A stretch of DNA of 64,000 nt from Bosea vaviloviae. Its GTDB lineage: Bacteria > Pseudomonadota > Alphaproteobacteria > Rhizobiales > Beijerinckiaceae. Positions within the stretch are counted from its first letter, which is position 1, and the number at the start of each line of letters is the position of its first letter. The stretch is from contig NZ_CP017147.1 in the NCBI RefSeq assembly GCF_001741865.1, positions 1,665,001 through 1,729,000 on the forward strand, written 5' to 3'. The position numbers and the translations under genes are program-made. The notes below the pieces were generated by a model. It was not told the origin of the DNA. It did not search any database and worked only from the letters and a program-made list of their open reading frames with translations. Positions 17,923-26,088 of this stretch are shown piece after piece.

Positions 17923-19557
17923 ATGTCTCATGGTGTGACCACACAGCGGATCAACCCAGCCGTTGTGATTGTGGTGCTGGGCCTGATCGGCAGCACTTTC
18001 CTCTGGGTTCTGCGCGATACCTCGGTCTGGCCATGGGATCAGGCCTGGTATGGCGAGGTCGCTCTCGATCTTGCCCAATCGCGCCGTGGCAATGGTTGGG
18101 AGTGGCTTAGGGCCTCTCTCGCCGCCTTCGGCTCGAAGCCGCCGCTGCTCGCCTGGGTCGCTCAGTTCTTCGCGCCGTTGTCGCGCTGGCTGGGAGATAT
18201 CGAACCCGCGCTTTTGATGGTCAATGTGTTGGCGCAGCTCGCGACGCTGCTGCTCATCGCCAGGATTTGCGCCCGCATGGGCTGTGGCGTGCTGGCTCAA
18301 TTGGCCGGTGTACTCGCCTTTGGCGGCAGTTCGCTGTCGCTGGGGTTGTCGCACCAGTTCCTGACTGAGACGCTGCAGATGCTGAGCGTCGCCATCATGT
18401 TGGACCTCATATGGAAGGTCGAGCGGCGAGCTGTCGCGAGCACGATTCTGTGGGGCGTTCTCATCATGGCGCTTGCGATGCTGGTCAAAGCATCGAGCTT
18501 TACATTCGCCATCCCCTTTGCCGTTTATTGCATCGTCGCCTGCCTGATCAGAACGGATGCTCGGCAGGCTGTGCGACCGGTTGGTGTACTTCTGCTTGCG
18601 CTGGCCGCCGCTCTGATATGTGCCGCTTGCGTGGGCTGGTACTGGGTCAATTGGGCCCCGATGACCCAGCATTTCCGTAACTCCACCTTGAATGATGTCG
18701 CCTTGGCATATGGCAACGTTGGAACGCTTGGCAGCAAGCTTTCCCTCTGGGTGCAGTCGCTCGCCGTGGCGCTGTCGCCTTGGCCGTTCATTGCTGTTGT
18801 CATTGGCGGGCCGATTATCTTGGCCTTCGCGGTTTGCCTCGCGAACGTCGTCAAGGCGCCGCGCAATCAATGGCCGCTCCTCGCTCTCGACAATGGCTTC
18901 CTCTATGCGGGAGCTTTGATCGGCACGATTGCGCTCACCGTTCTCGGTCTCGCCACTCAGATCAATGAAGAGACGCGCTTTCTGTCACCGACGCTGCCGA
19001 TGATTGCCGTTCTCCTGGGCTGGGCGCTGACGGTTCTGCGGTGGCGTTGGCTCCAGCTCCTGGCCTTCATTGCCGTCGCCTGCAACGCGGTCTATGCGGT
19101 CAGCTTCGCGCATGGCTACAATCCACTCGGGCTCCAACCCTCTGTCTGGCTCAAGCAGGTCGATCTTGACACCGATCGCAAGAACCTTCTTGCGCGCGCC
19201 GTGACGGAAAGCTGTTCCGCGTCGCGGCCAAATCGCTATGCGATCATTGGGGTGGAGTATCCATCATTCAATGGGAATTCCGCCGCCTTCTTTTCGGCGA
19301 AGCAGCAACGCAAGACGCGACACAGATGCTACTATACGAGCCTTGGCTACGCGGAGACTGATCTCGATAAGGCCTTGGCGAGGATTGACAGCCTCGACGC
19401 AGACTATCTCGTAACCTTCACCCCTGACCGCCAGCGCGATCCCGACCTGTTCAACCGTATATCGGGCGTCGTCGTGGAGAGGCTTTCGTCCGATCCGCGC
19501 TTCACGGCGACCCAGGATCGTGACAGCGGTTTGATGATCTTTCACAGACGCCGTTGA
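17923..19557 (+). CDS. GT39/ArnT-like polyprenyl-phosphate-sugar glycosyltransferase, membrane protein
   Basis: 544 aa from ATG 17923. The frame is open from 17842 but those extra residues look like non-coding translation, so the shorter start is preferred. It is a multi-pass membrane protein with about ten hydrophobic segments, beginning INPAVVIVVLGLIGSTFLW. The periplasmic loop after segment 1, WPWDQAWYGEVALDLAQ, has the Asp of the GT39/PMT_2 family, and FGSKPPLLAWVAQFF follows as usual. Such enzymes move a sugar from a lipid-phosphate carrier onto a periplasmic acceptor. The acceptor here is unknown. Divergently placed from the GT2 gene across a 260-nt gap. Confidence 0.85.
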   Translation: MSHGVTTQRINPAVVIVVLGLIGSTFLWVLRDTSVWPWDQAWYGEVALDLAQSRRGNGWEWLRASLAAFGSKPPLLAWVAQFFAPLSRWLGDIEPALLMVNVLAQLATLLLIARICARMGCGVLAQLAGVLAFGGSSLSLGLSHQFLTETLQMLSVAIMLDLIWKVERRAVASTILWGVLIMALAMLVKASSFTFAIPFAVYCIVACLIRTDARQAVRPVGVLLLALAAALICAACVGWYWVNWAPMTQHFRNSTLNDVALAYGNVGTLGSKLSLWVQSLAVALSPWPFIAVVIGGPIILAFAVCLANVVKAPRNQWPLLALDNGFLYAGALIGTIALTVLGLATQINEETRFLSPTLPMIAVLLGWALTVLRWRWLQLLAFIAVACNAVYAVSFAHGYNPLGLQPSVWLKQVDLDTDRKNLLARAVTESCSASRPNRYAIIGVEYPSFNGNSAAFFSAKQQRKTRHRCYYTSLGYAETDLDKALARIDSLDADYLVTFTPDRQRDPDLFNRISGVVVERLSSDPRFTATQDRDSGLMIFHRRR

Positions 19558-19605
19558 CCTCAACCAGGCTCAAGCCGGCACGACAACTTTCAGGCACGAT
19601 TGTTC

Positions 19606-21054
19606 ATGTTCAAACAGGAAACTCCTGATCTCGCAGGTCCAAGGCTTGCAGTTTTCGAAAGCTCCGAGCGCTTTGCCGAGCAGCGCGCGCAATGGCGCGA
19701 GAAGGCTGAGTTCTTCCACGAGGAGGACAACAAGTACCTGCGCTTCATCATCCCCGAGGGTAAGTCGATCCTCGAGATCGGCTGCGGCATCGGCGATACG
19801 CTGGCGGCGCTGAAGCCGTCGCGCGGCGTGGGGGTCGATTTCAGCCCAAAGATGGTCGAGGTCGCGCGCAGCCGCCATGCGGGTCTGGATTTCATCGTTG
19901 GCGATGTCGAGAATCCGCAGACGCTGGCAGCCATTCAAGGGCCGTTCGACTATATCCTGATCGTCGATACGCTTGGCCACATCAAGGATGTGCAGGCGCT
20001 GATCGCGTCGCTTCATCGGCTGTGTGATCGCAAGACGCGTCTCGTCGTCGCCTATTTCTCGCATCTCTGGCAGCCCTTGTTGTCGGGCGCGGAAGCTCTT
20101 GGCGTCAGGATGCCGTCGGAGCCTTCCAATGTGTTGTCGCCTGCTGATTTGCGGGCTTTTGCCGAGCTCGCCGATTTCGAACCTGTGAAATCGGAGGCGC
20201 GCCTGATTTCGCCTTTCAGGCTTTTCGGGCTTGGCTCGGCTTTGAACCGTTTCGTCAGCCATCTTCCACTGGTGCGGTCGCTGGCGCTTCGTCACTATCT
20301 GGTGGCGCGTTCGCTGGTCATGAAGGACGATGGCCTCAAATCGGTCTCGATCGTCGTCCCGGCACGCAACGAGAAAGGCAACATTGAACCGGCCGTTCAG
20401 CGCATTCCGCGCTTTTGCGACGATATCGAGATCATCTTCGTCGAAGGCAACAGCAAGGACGACACCTATGAGGAGTGCCTGCGCGTTCAGGCGGCTTATC
20501 CTCAATATGACATCAAGGTGATGAAACAGCCCGGAAAGGGCAAGGCCGACGCGGTTTTCACGGCCTACGACGTCGCGCGCGGCGATGTTCTGATGATCCT
20601 GGACGCCGACTTGACCATGCCGCCCGAGCAGCTTCCAAAATTCTGGGAGGCGATCGTCTCCGGCAAGGGCGAGTACATCAACGGTTCGCGGCTCGTTTAT
20701 CCGATGGAGGACGAGGCGATGCGTTTCCTGAATCTCATCGCCAACAGGACCTTCTCGATCCTCTTCTCCTGGCTGCTCAATCAGCGCTACACCGACACGC
20801 TTTGCGGCACGAAGGTGATGCGCCGGGTCGACTACGAGCGGCTCAAGGAAGGCAGAGCCTATTTTGGTGATTTCGATCCGTTTGGCGATTTCGACCTGAT
20901 TTTTGGTGCAGCCAAGATGTCGCTCAAATCCGTCGACCTGCCCGTGCGGTACGCTGCGCGGACCTATGGCGAGACGCAGATCTCGCGTTTTTCGCATGGC
21001 TGGCTGCTGCTGAAGATGGTCGTGTTCGCCTTTTTCAAGATCAAGGCGCTTTGA
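19606..21054 (+). CDS. Class I methyltransferase - GT2 (dolichyl-phosphate-mannose synthase-like) fusion
   Basis: 482 aa from ATG 19606 (a TTG two codons earlier is possible). Residues about 40-150 are a SAM methyltransferase: KSILEIGCGIGDTLAALKPS, VDFSPKMVEVAR, DYILIVDTLGHIKD. Residues about 245-460 are a GT2 domain close to polyprenyl-phosphate glycosyltransferases: VSIVVPARNEKGNIEPAVQR, EIIFVEGNSKDDT, the DxD-type MILDADLTMPPEQL, and GKGKADAV. A GT2 making a lipid-linked sugar next to a GT39 enzyme that uses one is a sensible pair. The two domains occur as separate genes in many bacteria; the fusion is seen directly. Confidence 0.88.
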   Translation: MFKQETPDLAGPRLAVFESSERFAEQRAQWREKAEFFHEEDNKYLRFIIPEGKSILEIGCGIGDTLAALKPSRGVGVDFSPKMVEVARSRHAGLDFIVGDVENPQTLAAIQGPFDYILIVDTLGHIKDVQALIASLHRLCDRKTRLVVAYFSHLWQPLLSGAEALGVRMPSEPSNVLSPADLRAFAELADFEPVKSEARLISPFRLFGLGSALNRFVSHLPLVRSLALRHYLVARSLVMKDDGLKSVSIVVPARNEKGNIEPAVQRIPRFCDDIEIIFVEGNSKDDTYEECLRVQAAYPQYDIKVMKQPGKGKADAVFTAYDVARGDVLMILDADLTMPPEQLPKFWEAIVSGKGEYINGSRLVYPMEDEAMRFLNLIANRTFSILFSWLLNQRYTDTLCGTKVMRRVDYERLKEGRAYFGDFDPFGDFDLIFGAAKMSLKSVDLPVRYAARTYGETQISRFSHGWLLLKMVVFAFFKIKAL

Positions 21055-21098
21055 CTGGCCAAATGCTTTGATCGGCCAAGTGCTTTGACCGATCAAGT
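21048..21098. repeat. Three 17-nt tandem repeats across a stop codon
   Basis: Three contiguous 17-nt units: GCTTTGACTGGCCAAAT, GCTTTGATCGGCCAAGT and GCTTTGACCGATCAAGT. The first overlaps the stop codon of the methyltransferase-GT2 fusion. Units two and three also supply an 8-nt inverted repeat, TTGATCGG (21068-21075) with CCGATCAA (21089-21096), which could form a hairpin. The remaining gap to 21284 shows no gene or convincing signal. Confidence 0.85.
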
Positions 21099-21284
21099 GC
21101 GGCGTCCCAATGCCGTATCCGGCCCGGCGGCAACGCGCCCGGTGCAGCGGTATCGACAAGGGGGGCGCTGGCGCGCGCTTGCAGGCTCGACGGTTGGCGG
21201 GAATGTGACAGAACGCGCGGATGGGCAGGTCAGCAATCGGCTTGCCTTTGCACGCACTGATCAGGCTGTGAGGCAAGGTCTTCA

Positions 21285-22139
21285 ATGAGCGCCTTAAGAA
21301 AATACCCTTATGCCTTTGCGCGTCATGTCATGGACAAGATCGCGACCGTAACACTGGGAGCCTTGTTCGTTTCCGGGCCTGGCCGCCGCTTGCGGGCGGC
21401 GCTAGCTGGCGTAAATCCGGTTTCGCAGGTTCCTGACATCAAGGTCGCCCTGATCGCGCACGCCTACTACGCTGAGCTGCTTGACGAGATTCTCTCATGC
21501 AGGGCCGTCTTGCCCGGCATCGTTCCGCTTCACGTGACACTGCCGGCGGAGCGTATGGAGATCACCAAGCAATATCTCGCTGGAGTGCCCGATGTCATTC
21601 TGCATCCATGCGAGAACCGGGGCCGCGACATCGCTCCATTCCTGACGGTGCTGGGTTCCGGCGCGCTTGATGGCTATGATGCGGTGCTCAAGCTGCACAC
21701 CAAGCGCAGCCCGCATCTGCTTGACGGCGAGATCCGTCGCAAGCTGCTGTTCGACATGCTGTGTGGCGAACGCAACGCGGCTTTGCGTGTCCTTACGGAT
21801 TTTGCAGACCCGTCGACCGGCATGGTCGGCTGGCGCAATTGCTTTCGCACGAGCCCGCCCTATTGGATGAAGAACGAGGCTCGCGTGCGGGAGCTGGCTG
21901 GGCGGATGGACGCGCCTGAGGTTGCGGTTCGTCTCGGCTTCTTCGAAGGCTCGATGTTCTGGTTCAGGCCCGCGGCCTTTGCGGCGTTGCGTGAGCTCAA
22001 GCTGCAGCCCGAGGATTTCGAGCCGGAGGAGCGTCAGCTCGACGGCACCCTGCATCACGCGGTCGAGCGCTGTTTCACCATCGCGGCCTGGGCGCGCGGT
22101 TTCACCGTCCGCGATCTGCGCGGGCGCATTCTGGGCTGA
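21285..22139 (+). CDS. Rhamnan synthesis F (RgpF)-like glycosyltransferase
   Basis: 284 aa. The RgpF family core is clear: VALIAHAYYAELLDEIL, ENRGRDIAPFL, then YDAVLKLHTKRSPHLLDGE. GFFEGSMFWFRPAAFAAL near residue 220 is the other conserved block. These proteins occur in rhamnose-polysaccharide clusters, usually as a C-terminal module of larger transferases; here the domain stands alone. A second stand-alone copy lies at 28813-29826, beside rmlBCDA. It is the last intact gene before the decayed IS21 region. Confidence 0.85.
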   Translation: MSALRKYPYAFARHVMDKIATVTLGALFVSGPGRRLRAALAGVNPVSQVPDIKVALIAHAYYAELLDEILSCRAVLPGIVPLHVTLPAERMEITKQYLAGVPDVILHPCENRGRDIAPFLTVLGSGALDGYDAVLKLHTKRSPHLLDGEIRRKLLFDMLCGERNAALRVLTDFADPSTGMVGWRNCFRTSPPYWMKNEARVRELAGRMDAPEVAVRLGFFEGSMFWFRPAAFAALRELKLQPEDFEPEERQLDGTLHHAVERCFTIAAWARGFTVRDLRGRILG

Positions 22140-22166
22140 GGCGCGGTTTGACCCCGTGAGGCGGGG

Positions 22167-22195
22167 GATCGGCGTCCAACTTTGACCCCCTTGAG
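22167..22195 (+). mobile_element. IS21-like terminal inverted repeat, left end
   Basis: GATCGGCGTCCAACTTTGAC followed by CCCCTTGAG. A partial direct repeat (TTTGACCCC) occurs 34 nt earlier at 22147-22155, as is usual for the multiple terminal repeats of IS21-family elements. The reverse complement recurs at 24171-24197. It lies 50 nt upstream of the istA remnant, on the expected side. Confidence 0.7.
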
Positions 22196-22244
22196 CCGGT
22201 TTCGGAGAGACTGCCCATTTAGGTTTCAAACGGGCGGGCGGGAG

Positions 22245-22424
22245 ATGAAGGGCGTCGATACGACTGCGCGGATCCGGCGCGAGTTTTCGATCCGGGGGAA
22301 GACGATCAACGAGATTGTCCGCGCGTTGCACGTTTCGCGGAACACGGTGCGCAAGATGCTGCGCTCGGGCGCGACGTTGTTCGAGTGCCAGCGGAAGGTT
22401 CAGCTCCAGCCGAAGATCGGGTGA
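22245..22424 (+). pseudogene. istA: Truncated IS21-family transposase istA (N-terminal fragment)
   Basis: Fifty-nine codons from ATG 22245, preceded by GGAG. The product starts MKGVDTTARIRREFSIRGK and continues INEIVRALHVSRNTVRKML, the N-terminal helix-turn-helix of IstA transposases. Intact IstA is about 500 residues with a DDE core and is followed by the ATPase gene istB; neither the core nor istB is present. The fragment stops soon after the HTH, where unrelated sequence joins, so this is a deletion remnant and cannot transpose by itself. Confidence 0.8.
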
Positions 22425-22672
22425 ATGGTAACCCGCGACGGAAACACAGCGTCATCCGCATCAGCGGCGGCACGCGCATTGAGATCGAATAGCCCAGCGA
22501 TCCCGGCCTGCGGCGTGTCGATCTGACCGTTGAGCGGATAGGCAATGCCGTCGATCTCAGGATTTTGGACACCCTCGTGGCCGAACTCACGCCGCAAGAG
22601 GCGCGACCTTGCTGAGGCGCTCGGCCAGGCCGAGGGTGGCGTGGTGCAAAACCAGCAGTTCGGAGCGAGATG

Positions 22673-22768
22673 ATGTGCGGGCGATTTTCACGGTACTACG
22701 CCTGGGAGCAGATCCGAGCTTTCAGCCAGCCGCTGGCGAACGCGCTCCCCCGGAGCGGGGACTCGTGA
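22673..22768 (+). pseudogene. Truncated SRAP-family peptidase (YedK/HMCES-like) fragment
   Basis: Thirty-one codons starting MCGRFSRYYAWEQIRAFSQP. The Met-Cys-Gly-Arg start, in which Cys2 becomes the catalytic N-terminal residue that crosslinks to abasic DNA, identifies the SOS response-associated peptidase family. Intact members are about 200-250 residues; here the frame ends after residue 31 at a TGA and no downstream domain follows. The family call rests on a short N-terminus only. Confidence 0.55.
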
Positions 22769-22797
22769 TCAGCGGGCTAAGCCTTGAACCATGACGG

Positions 22798-23952
22798 TTA
22801 TGTTGATTGGCTGACCGCGTCGAACTCCACCGGCCTCCTGCTGCGGTCGCTTAAGCGCTTAGCCCATGCGATCGCGGGCTTTTCGACGAGCCGGTAAGTT
22901 ACTGTAGCTGCGGCGGTGCCGGTGATCACCGTGATAATCGTGAACGTGACAAATCCAACGTCGCCGGCGAGATTTAGCCCAAGCCATTTGGTGGACTTGA
23001 GAACATACGAGATCCAGAGGATGTGGATCAGGTAAAGGCTATAGCTGACCTCGCCGACATAGCGCGCGACGCGGTTGTTCAACGGAAGGCTCGGGCAAAG
23101 CACCACTGCTGCAGCAAATCCGAGCAGGCCGAGGCCGAAGAGCGTCAGGTTGGTGAACAACACGGCCTTGCCCTGCACCACGAACCAATAGCCGGTATCG
23201 TTCTTGATCAGCGCCATGAAGGCGAGGCCGACGAAGAGCAGCACCGTCGCCGCGCTCCAGTGCAGCCGTGCTCCAGCCCTGTGCAGGAAATAAAGCACGA
23301 TCCCGCAGGTGAACGCTGGCGCCTGAGCTGGGAAGCTGAGGACGGTCGCGAACTGATTGATCAGAACCGGCGTCGTCGTGCCAGCGTAGAGCAGCTCCAG
23401 TAGCTGCGTCGCCGGATAGGACGCCGCGAACGCCGCGGCGAGAAGCAGGAGCGCTGCCCAGAGATTCCGCACCAGCATCACCAGCACAGGCAGCACGGCA
23501 TAGAACGTCATCTCGACGCCGACGCTCCAGCCACCGGGCACGATGGAATTGGCAGCCGTCGGCCACCATGTGTGAAGCATCAAAACCGTCAGCACTTTGT
23601 CCAGCAGCGCGGGCCCTTCGGGTGCCCAGAAGCTCGGCGTGTCGCCATAGATCGGCAGATAAACCATGAATGCCAGCCAGAACATCGGCGCGAGCCGGGC
23701 GAAACGACGGATCCAGAAATCGCGCAGGTCGATGGCCGAACCAATCGGCCGCCGCTCAAGCGCCAGGAACATCGAGAAGGCACTGGCAATGTAGAAAAGC
23801 TGGACGCCTCGCTCCCCGAACTGCCCCGCCAGGAGCATCCTGGCGCTAGATGGATAGACGGCTTCGGTGCAGTGAACCGCGAGGACCGCTATTATTGCAT
23901 AGCCGCGCAGTGCATCGACGGCGCCCAGGCGGGCATCACCAACAGTCGTCAT
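22798..23952 (-). CDS. Acyltransferase 3 family (OafA/YrhL-like) membrane O-acyltransferase
   Basis: 384 aa from ATG 23950-23952, with GAGGTTGAG just upstream; the frame is open to 24165 but that part lacks membrane or family features. GAVDALRGYAIIAVLAVHC carries the family's catalytic His, and FWIRRFARLAPMFWLAF is the conserved R/RxxR region. About ten membrane segments follow. These enzymes add acetyl or other acyl groups to surface polysaccharides in the membrane. The gene lies between inverted IS21-like ends and beside transposase debris, so it was probably acquired or moved separately. O-antigen acetylation is the likeliest role. Confidence 0.88.
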   Translation of the reverse strand: MTTVGDARLGAVDALRGYAIIAVLAVHCTEAVYPSSARMLLAGQFGERGVQLFYIASAFSMFLALERRPIGSAIDLRDFWIRRFARLAPMFWLAFMVYLPIYGDTPSFWAPEGPALLDKVLTVLMLHTWWPTAANSIVPGGWSVGVEMTFYAVLPVLVMLVRNLWAALLLLAAAFAASYPATQLLELLYAGTTTPVLINQFATVLSFPAQAPAFTCGIVLYFLHRAGARLHWSAATVLLFVGLAFMALIKNDTGYWFVVQGKAVLFTNLTLFGLGLLGFAAAVVLCPSLPLNNRVARYVGEVSYSLYLIHILWISYVLKSTKWLGLNLAGDVGFVTFTIITVITGTAAATVTYRLVEKPAIAWAKRLSDRSRRPVEFDAVSQST

Positions 23953-24258
23953 CTCAACCTCGCCAGCCTTTGCGCCGGCTCGTAGCACGGGACCAACCGG
24001 TTCTGCCACTGGCGAGAGGCTTTGGCTTCCGGATAATGGGCTGGAGCGACTGTTCGACTTTTCAATCCGATGCCATTTGATCGTTCGCGCTAAACCACCG
24101 ACCCAGAGCCGGCGCGGCTGCGCCACCCATGCCAGCTGCGCCGCGCCGCCTCCTGACCGCCTCACCTCATCAAGGGGTCAACATTAGACGCCGATCGGGG
24201 AGCAGTATTGCGTGCCGTTTGACATTCACGATTCCATTGGATCGGAAAATGCTCTGGC
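23953..24258. other. Intergenic stretch with the right IS21-like end
   Basis: This 306-nt gap between the acyltransferase start and the end of the rhamnosyltransferase-like gene holds the 24171-24197 inverted repeat. The acyltransferase frame extends back to 24165 but looks non-coding. No other gene, RNA or clear promoter is seen. Confidence 0.6.
24171..24197 (-). mobile_element. IS21-like terminal inverted repeat, right end
   Basis: The reverse complement reads GATCGGCGTCTAATGTTGAC followed by CCCTTG. It matches the left end (22167-22195) at the blocks GATCGGCGTC and TTGACCCC, with three substitutions and one missing C. The orientation is inverted relative to the left end, as for the two termini of one element. 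No target duplication is visible. Confidence 0.65.
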
Positions 24259-25194
24259 TCAGGCGATATCTGGCGGAGCCGGGCCCAGCCGCGCTTGCAG
24301 GCCGTCTCGCAAGGCTGTGAAGACGAGACGCCGGATGGGGCGGTCGAAGCGGTGCGCCAGCAGCAGCAGCGCCGCCTGCGCCGTGACCCGGGCTGCTGTT
24401 CGAAGGCGCCAGCTCCACGGGATATGCGCCAGCCGTAGGCCGTAGAGGCCGTTGCGGAGATAGTAATAGGAGCGCAGCGGCGATTGCCGCAGGATTTGCG
24501 GCTGGCGCTTGCCGTTCTCGGCCGCGCCGCCCCAGCGATGCGGCATCGTCACCTCTTCCGCGAGATAGCAGCCATGACCGCGGTTCCAGGCGCGGAAACA
24601 CCATTCGACATCGATTCCGTCGATGAAGTAATCCGCCCGGAATGGCCCGACCGCCTGCCATGCTGCAAGCGAGACCAGGGAGCCCGAGGTCGAGAGGAAG
24701 TCGACGGCGCCCTCAGCCACGCCGTCCTTCGCCGTGCGTCGTGAATACCAGGGCGCGAGATAGCCCTCTTCGGCCGGCGAGACGAGGCGAGGACCGATAA
24801 CGGCGGGGGGAGGCGTCGGAGACGCCGCGAGGGCCCCCAGATGCGCGAGTAGGGCATCCGCCATCCCGGACGTCGGTACGCTGTCCTGATCCAGCAGCAG
24901 GACGAACGCAAAGCCCTCCGCCGCTGCGGCCTCGGTGACGGCGTTGAGACCGTGGCCGAGACCCATATTCTCCGGTGCGCGAATGAGCGCCGCTTGGGGG
25001 GATCGTGCAAGCCTGCGCTCGATCTCTTCGTCCAGCGGCCCATTGGCGAAGATGAAGAGGCGCAGGCCGTCAGCCTCGAGCGGCGTCAGCAGCGCGTCGA
25101 GCACGCCGGCGTCCGGCCGATAGAGCACGGTTGCCGCTGCGACAGCGCCCGGGACGCGGTCGTCAGGGGGATCCGGGAGAGGGGCATAAGCCAC
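24259..25194 (-). CDS. GT2 rhamnosyltransferase-like glycosyltransferase
   Basis: 311 aa. AAATVLYRPDAGVLDALL, ENMGLGHGLNAVTEAA, the metal site LLLDQDSVP and YFIDGIDVEWCFRAWNRGH are the pattern of the rhamnosyltransferase subgroup of family 2 (TIGR01556-like). Probably a cytoplasmic enzyme using dTDP-L-rhamnose. It follows rmlA by 12 nt as the last gene of the rmlBCDA operon, which supports the donor assignment. Confidence 0.88.
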   Translation of the reverse strand: MAYAPLPDPPDDRVPGAVAAATVLYRPDAGVLDALLTPLEADGLRLFIFANGPLDEEIERRLARSPQAALIRAPENMGLGHGLNAVTEAAAAEGFAFVLLLDQDSVPTSGMADALLAHLGALAASPTPPPAVIGPRLVSPAEEGYLAPWYSRRTAKDGVAEGAVDFLSTSGSLVSLAAWQAVGPFRADYFIDGIDVEWCFRAWNRGHGCYLAEEVTMPHRWGGAAENGKRQPQILRQSPLRSYYYLRNGLYGLRLAHIPWSWRLRTAARVTAQAALLLLAHRFDRPIRRLVFTALRDGLQARLGPAPPDIA

Positions 25195-25206
25195 GCCGGC
25201 TTGGCT

Positions 25207-26082
25207 CTAGGCGCTGATATCGCGGGCCACGTGCAGCAGATACTGGCCGTAATCGCCCTTGGCGAGGCGCTCGCCGAGGCTGGTGAGCTGTCGCGCGTCG
25301 ATCCAGCCCTGCCTTGCCGCGATCTCCTCTGGGCAGGCGATGCGAAGGCCTTGGCGGCTTTCCAGTGTGCGCACGAACTCACCGGCTTCGAGCAGGCTGT
25401 CTGGCGTGCCGGTGTCGAGCCAGGCGAACCCGCGTCCCATGGTTTCGACGGAGAGTTCGCCGCGCTCGAGATAGACCCGATTGACGTCGGTGATCTCGAG
25501 TTCGCCACGCGGCGAGGGCTTGAGATTCCCTGCGATCTCGACGACCTGCGCATCGTAGAAATACAGCCCCGTGACAGCCCAGTTCGACTTCGGGACCTTC
25601 GGCTTCTCTTCGATCGAGCTCGCCTTGCCGTCAGCGTCGAAATCGACCACGCCGTAACGCTCCGGGTCGCGCACATGATAGGCGAAGACGCTGGCGCCCT
25701 TGGGGCGCGCGGCGGCCGAGGCCATCATTTCCGGAAGCGTGTGACCGTAGAACAGATTGTCGCCCAGGATCAGCACCGAGGGCTCGCCGGCGACGAAATC
25801 GGCGCCGATGATATAGGCCTGTGCCAGCCCGCCGGGATTGGGCTGTTCGGCATAGCTCAGCGTCATGCCCCAATCCGAACCATCGCCGAGCAGGCGCTTG
25901 AAGTTCGGCAGGTCGGCCGGCGTCGAGATGATCAGCACCTCGCGGATGCCCGCCAACATCAGCGTGGTGAGCGGATAATAGATCATCGGCTTGTCGTAGA
26001 CAGGCAGGAGCTGCTTCGACATCGCCAGCGTCATCGGGTGGAGCCGGGTTCCGGAACCGCCGGCCAGGATGATGCCCTTCAT
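25207..26082 (-). CDS. rmlA: Glucose-1-phosphate thymidylyltransferase
   Basis: Makes dTDP-glucose, first step to dTDP-L-rhamnose. 291 aa, the standard length. [20 protein letters not shown] is the nucleotide-binding signature and [17 protein letters not shown] follows with the conserved Lys. [18 protein letters not shown] and [17 protein letters not shown] are typical RmlA blocks. Sits 6 nt after rmlD and 12 nt before the GT2 gene. The operon order is rmlB-rmlC-rmlD-rmlA. Confidence 0.97.
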   Translation of the reverse strand: MKGIILAGGSGTRLHPMTLAMSKQLLPVYDKPMIYYPLTTLMLAGIREVLIISTPADLPNFKRLLGDGSDWGMTLSYAEQPNPGGLAQAYIIGADFVAGEPSVLILGDNLFYGHTLPEMMASAAARPKGASVFAYHVRDPERYGVVDFDADGKASSIEEKPKVPKSNWAVTGLYFYDAQVVEIAGNLKPSPRGELEITDVNRVYLERGELSVETMGRGFAWLDTGTPDSLLEAGEFVRTLESRQGLRIACPEEIAARQGWIDARQLTSLGERLAKGDYGQYLLHVARDISA

Positions 26083-26088
26083 CGTCGT

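Larger units (their letters stand above)
22140..22797. other. Gene-remnant region between the RgpF-like and acyltransferase genes
   Basis: These 658 nt hold no intact gene. From left to right they contain an IS21-like end, the first 59 codons of an istA transposase, and two short open stretches in one frame (22424-22492 and 22493-22615, split by a TAG) that end RKHSVIRISGGTRIEIE and VAELTPQEARPC. I cannot assign these two stretches. Then comes the start of an SRAP peptidase gene. It reads as a mosaic of accessory fragments. Confidence 0.7.

Noticed and set aside
21048..21098. Possible CRISPR-like array
   Set aside because: The repeats are only 17 nt and contiguous, with no spacers and no cas genes nearby.
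19570..21285. 571-codon minus-strand frame opposite the methyltransferase-GT2 fusion
   Set aside because: No recognisable domain; the plus strand has clear SAM and GT2 motifs.
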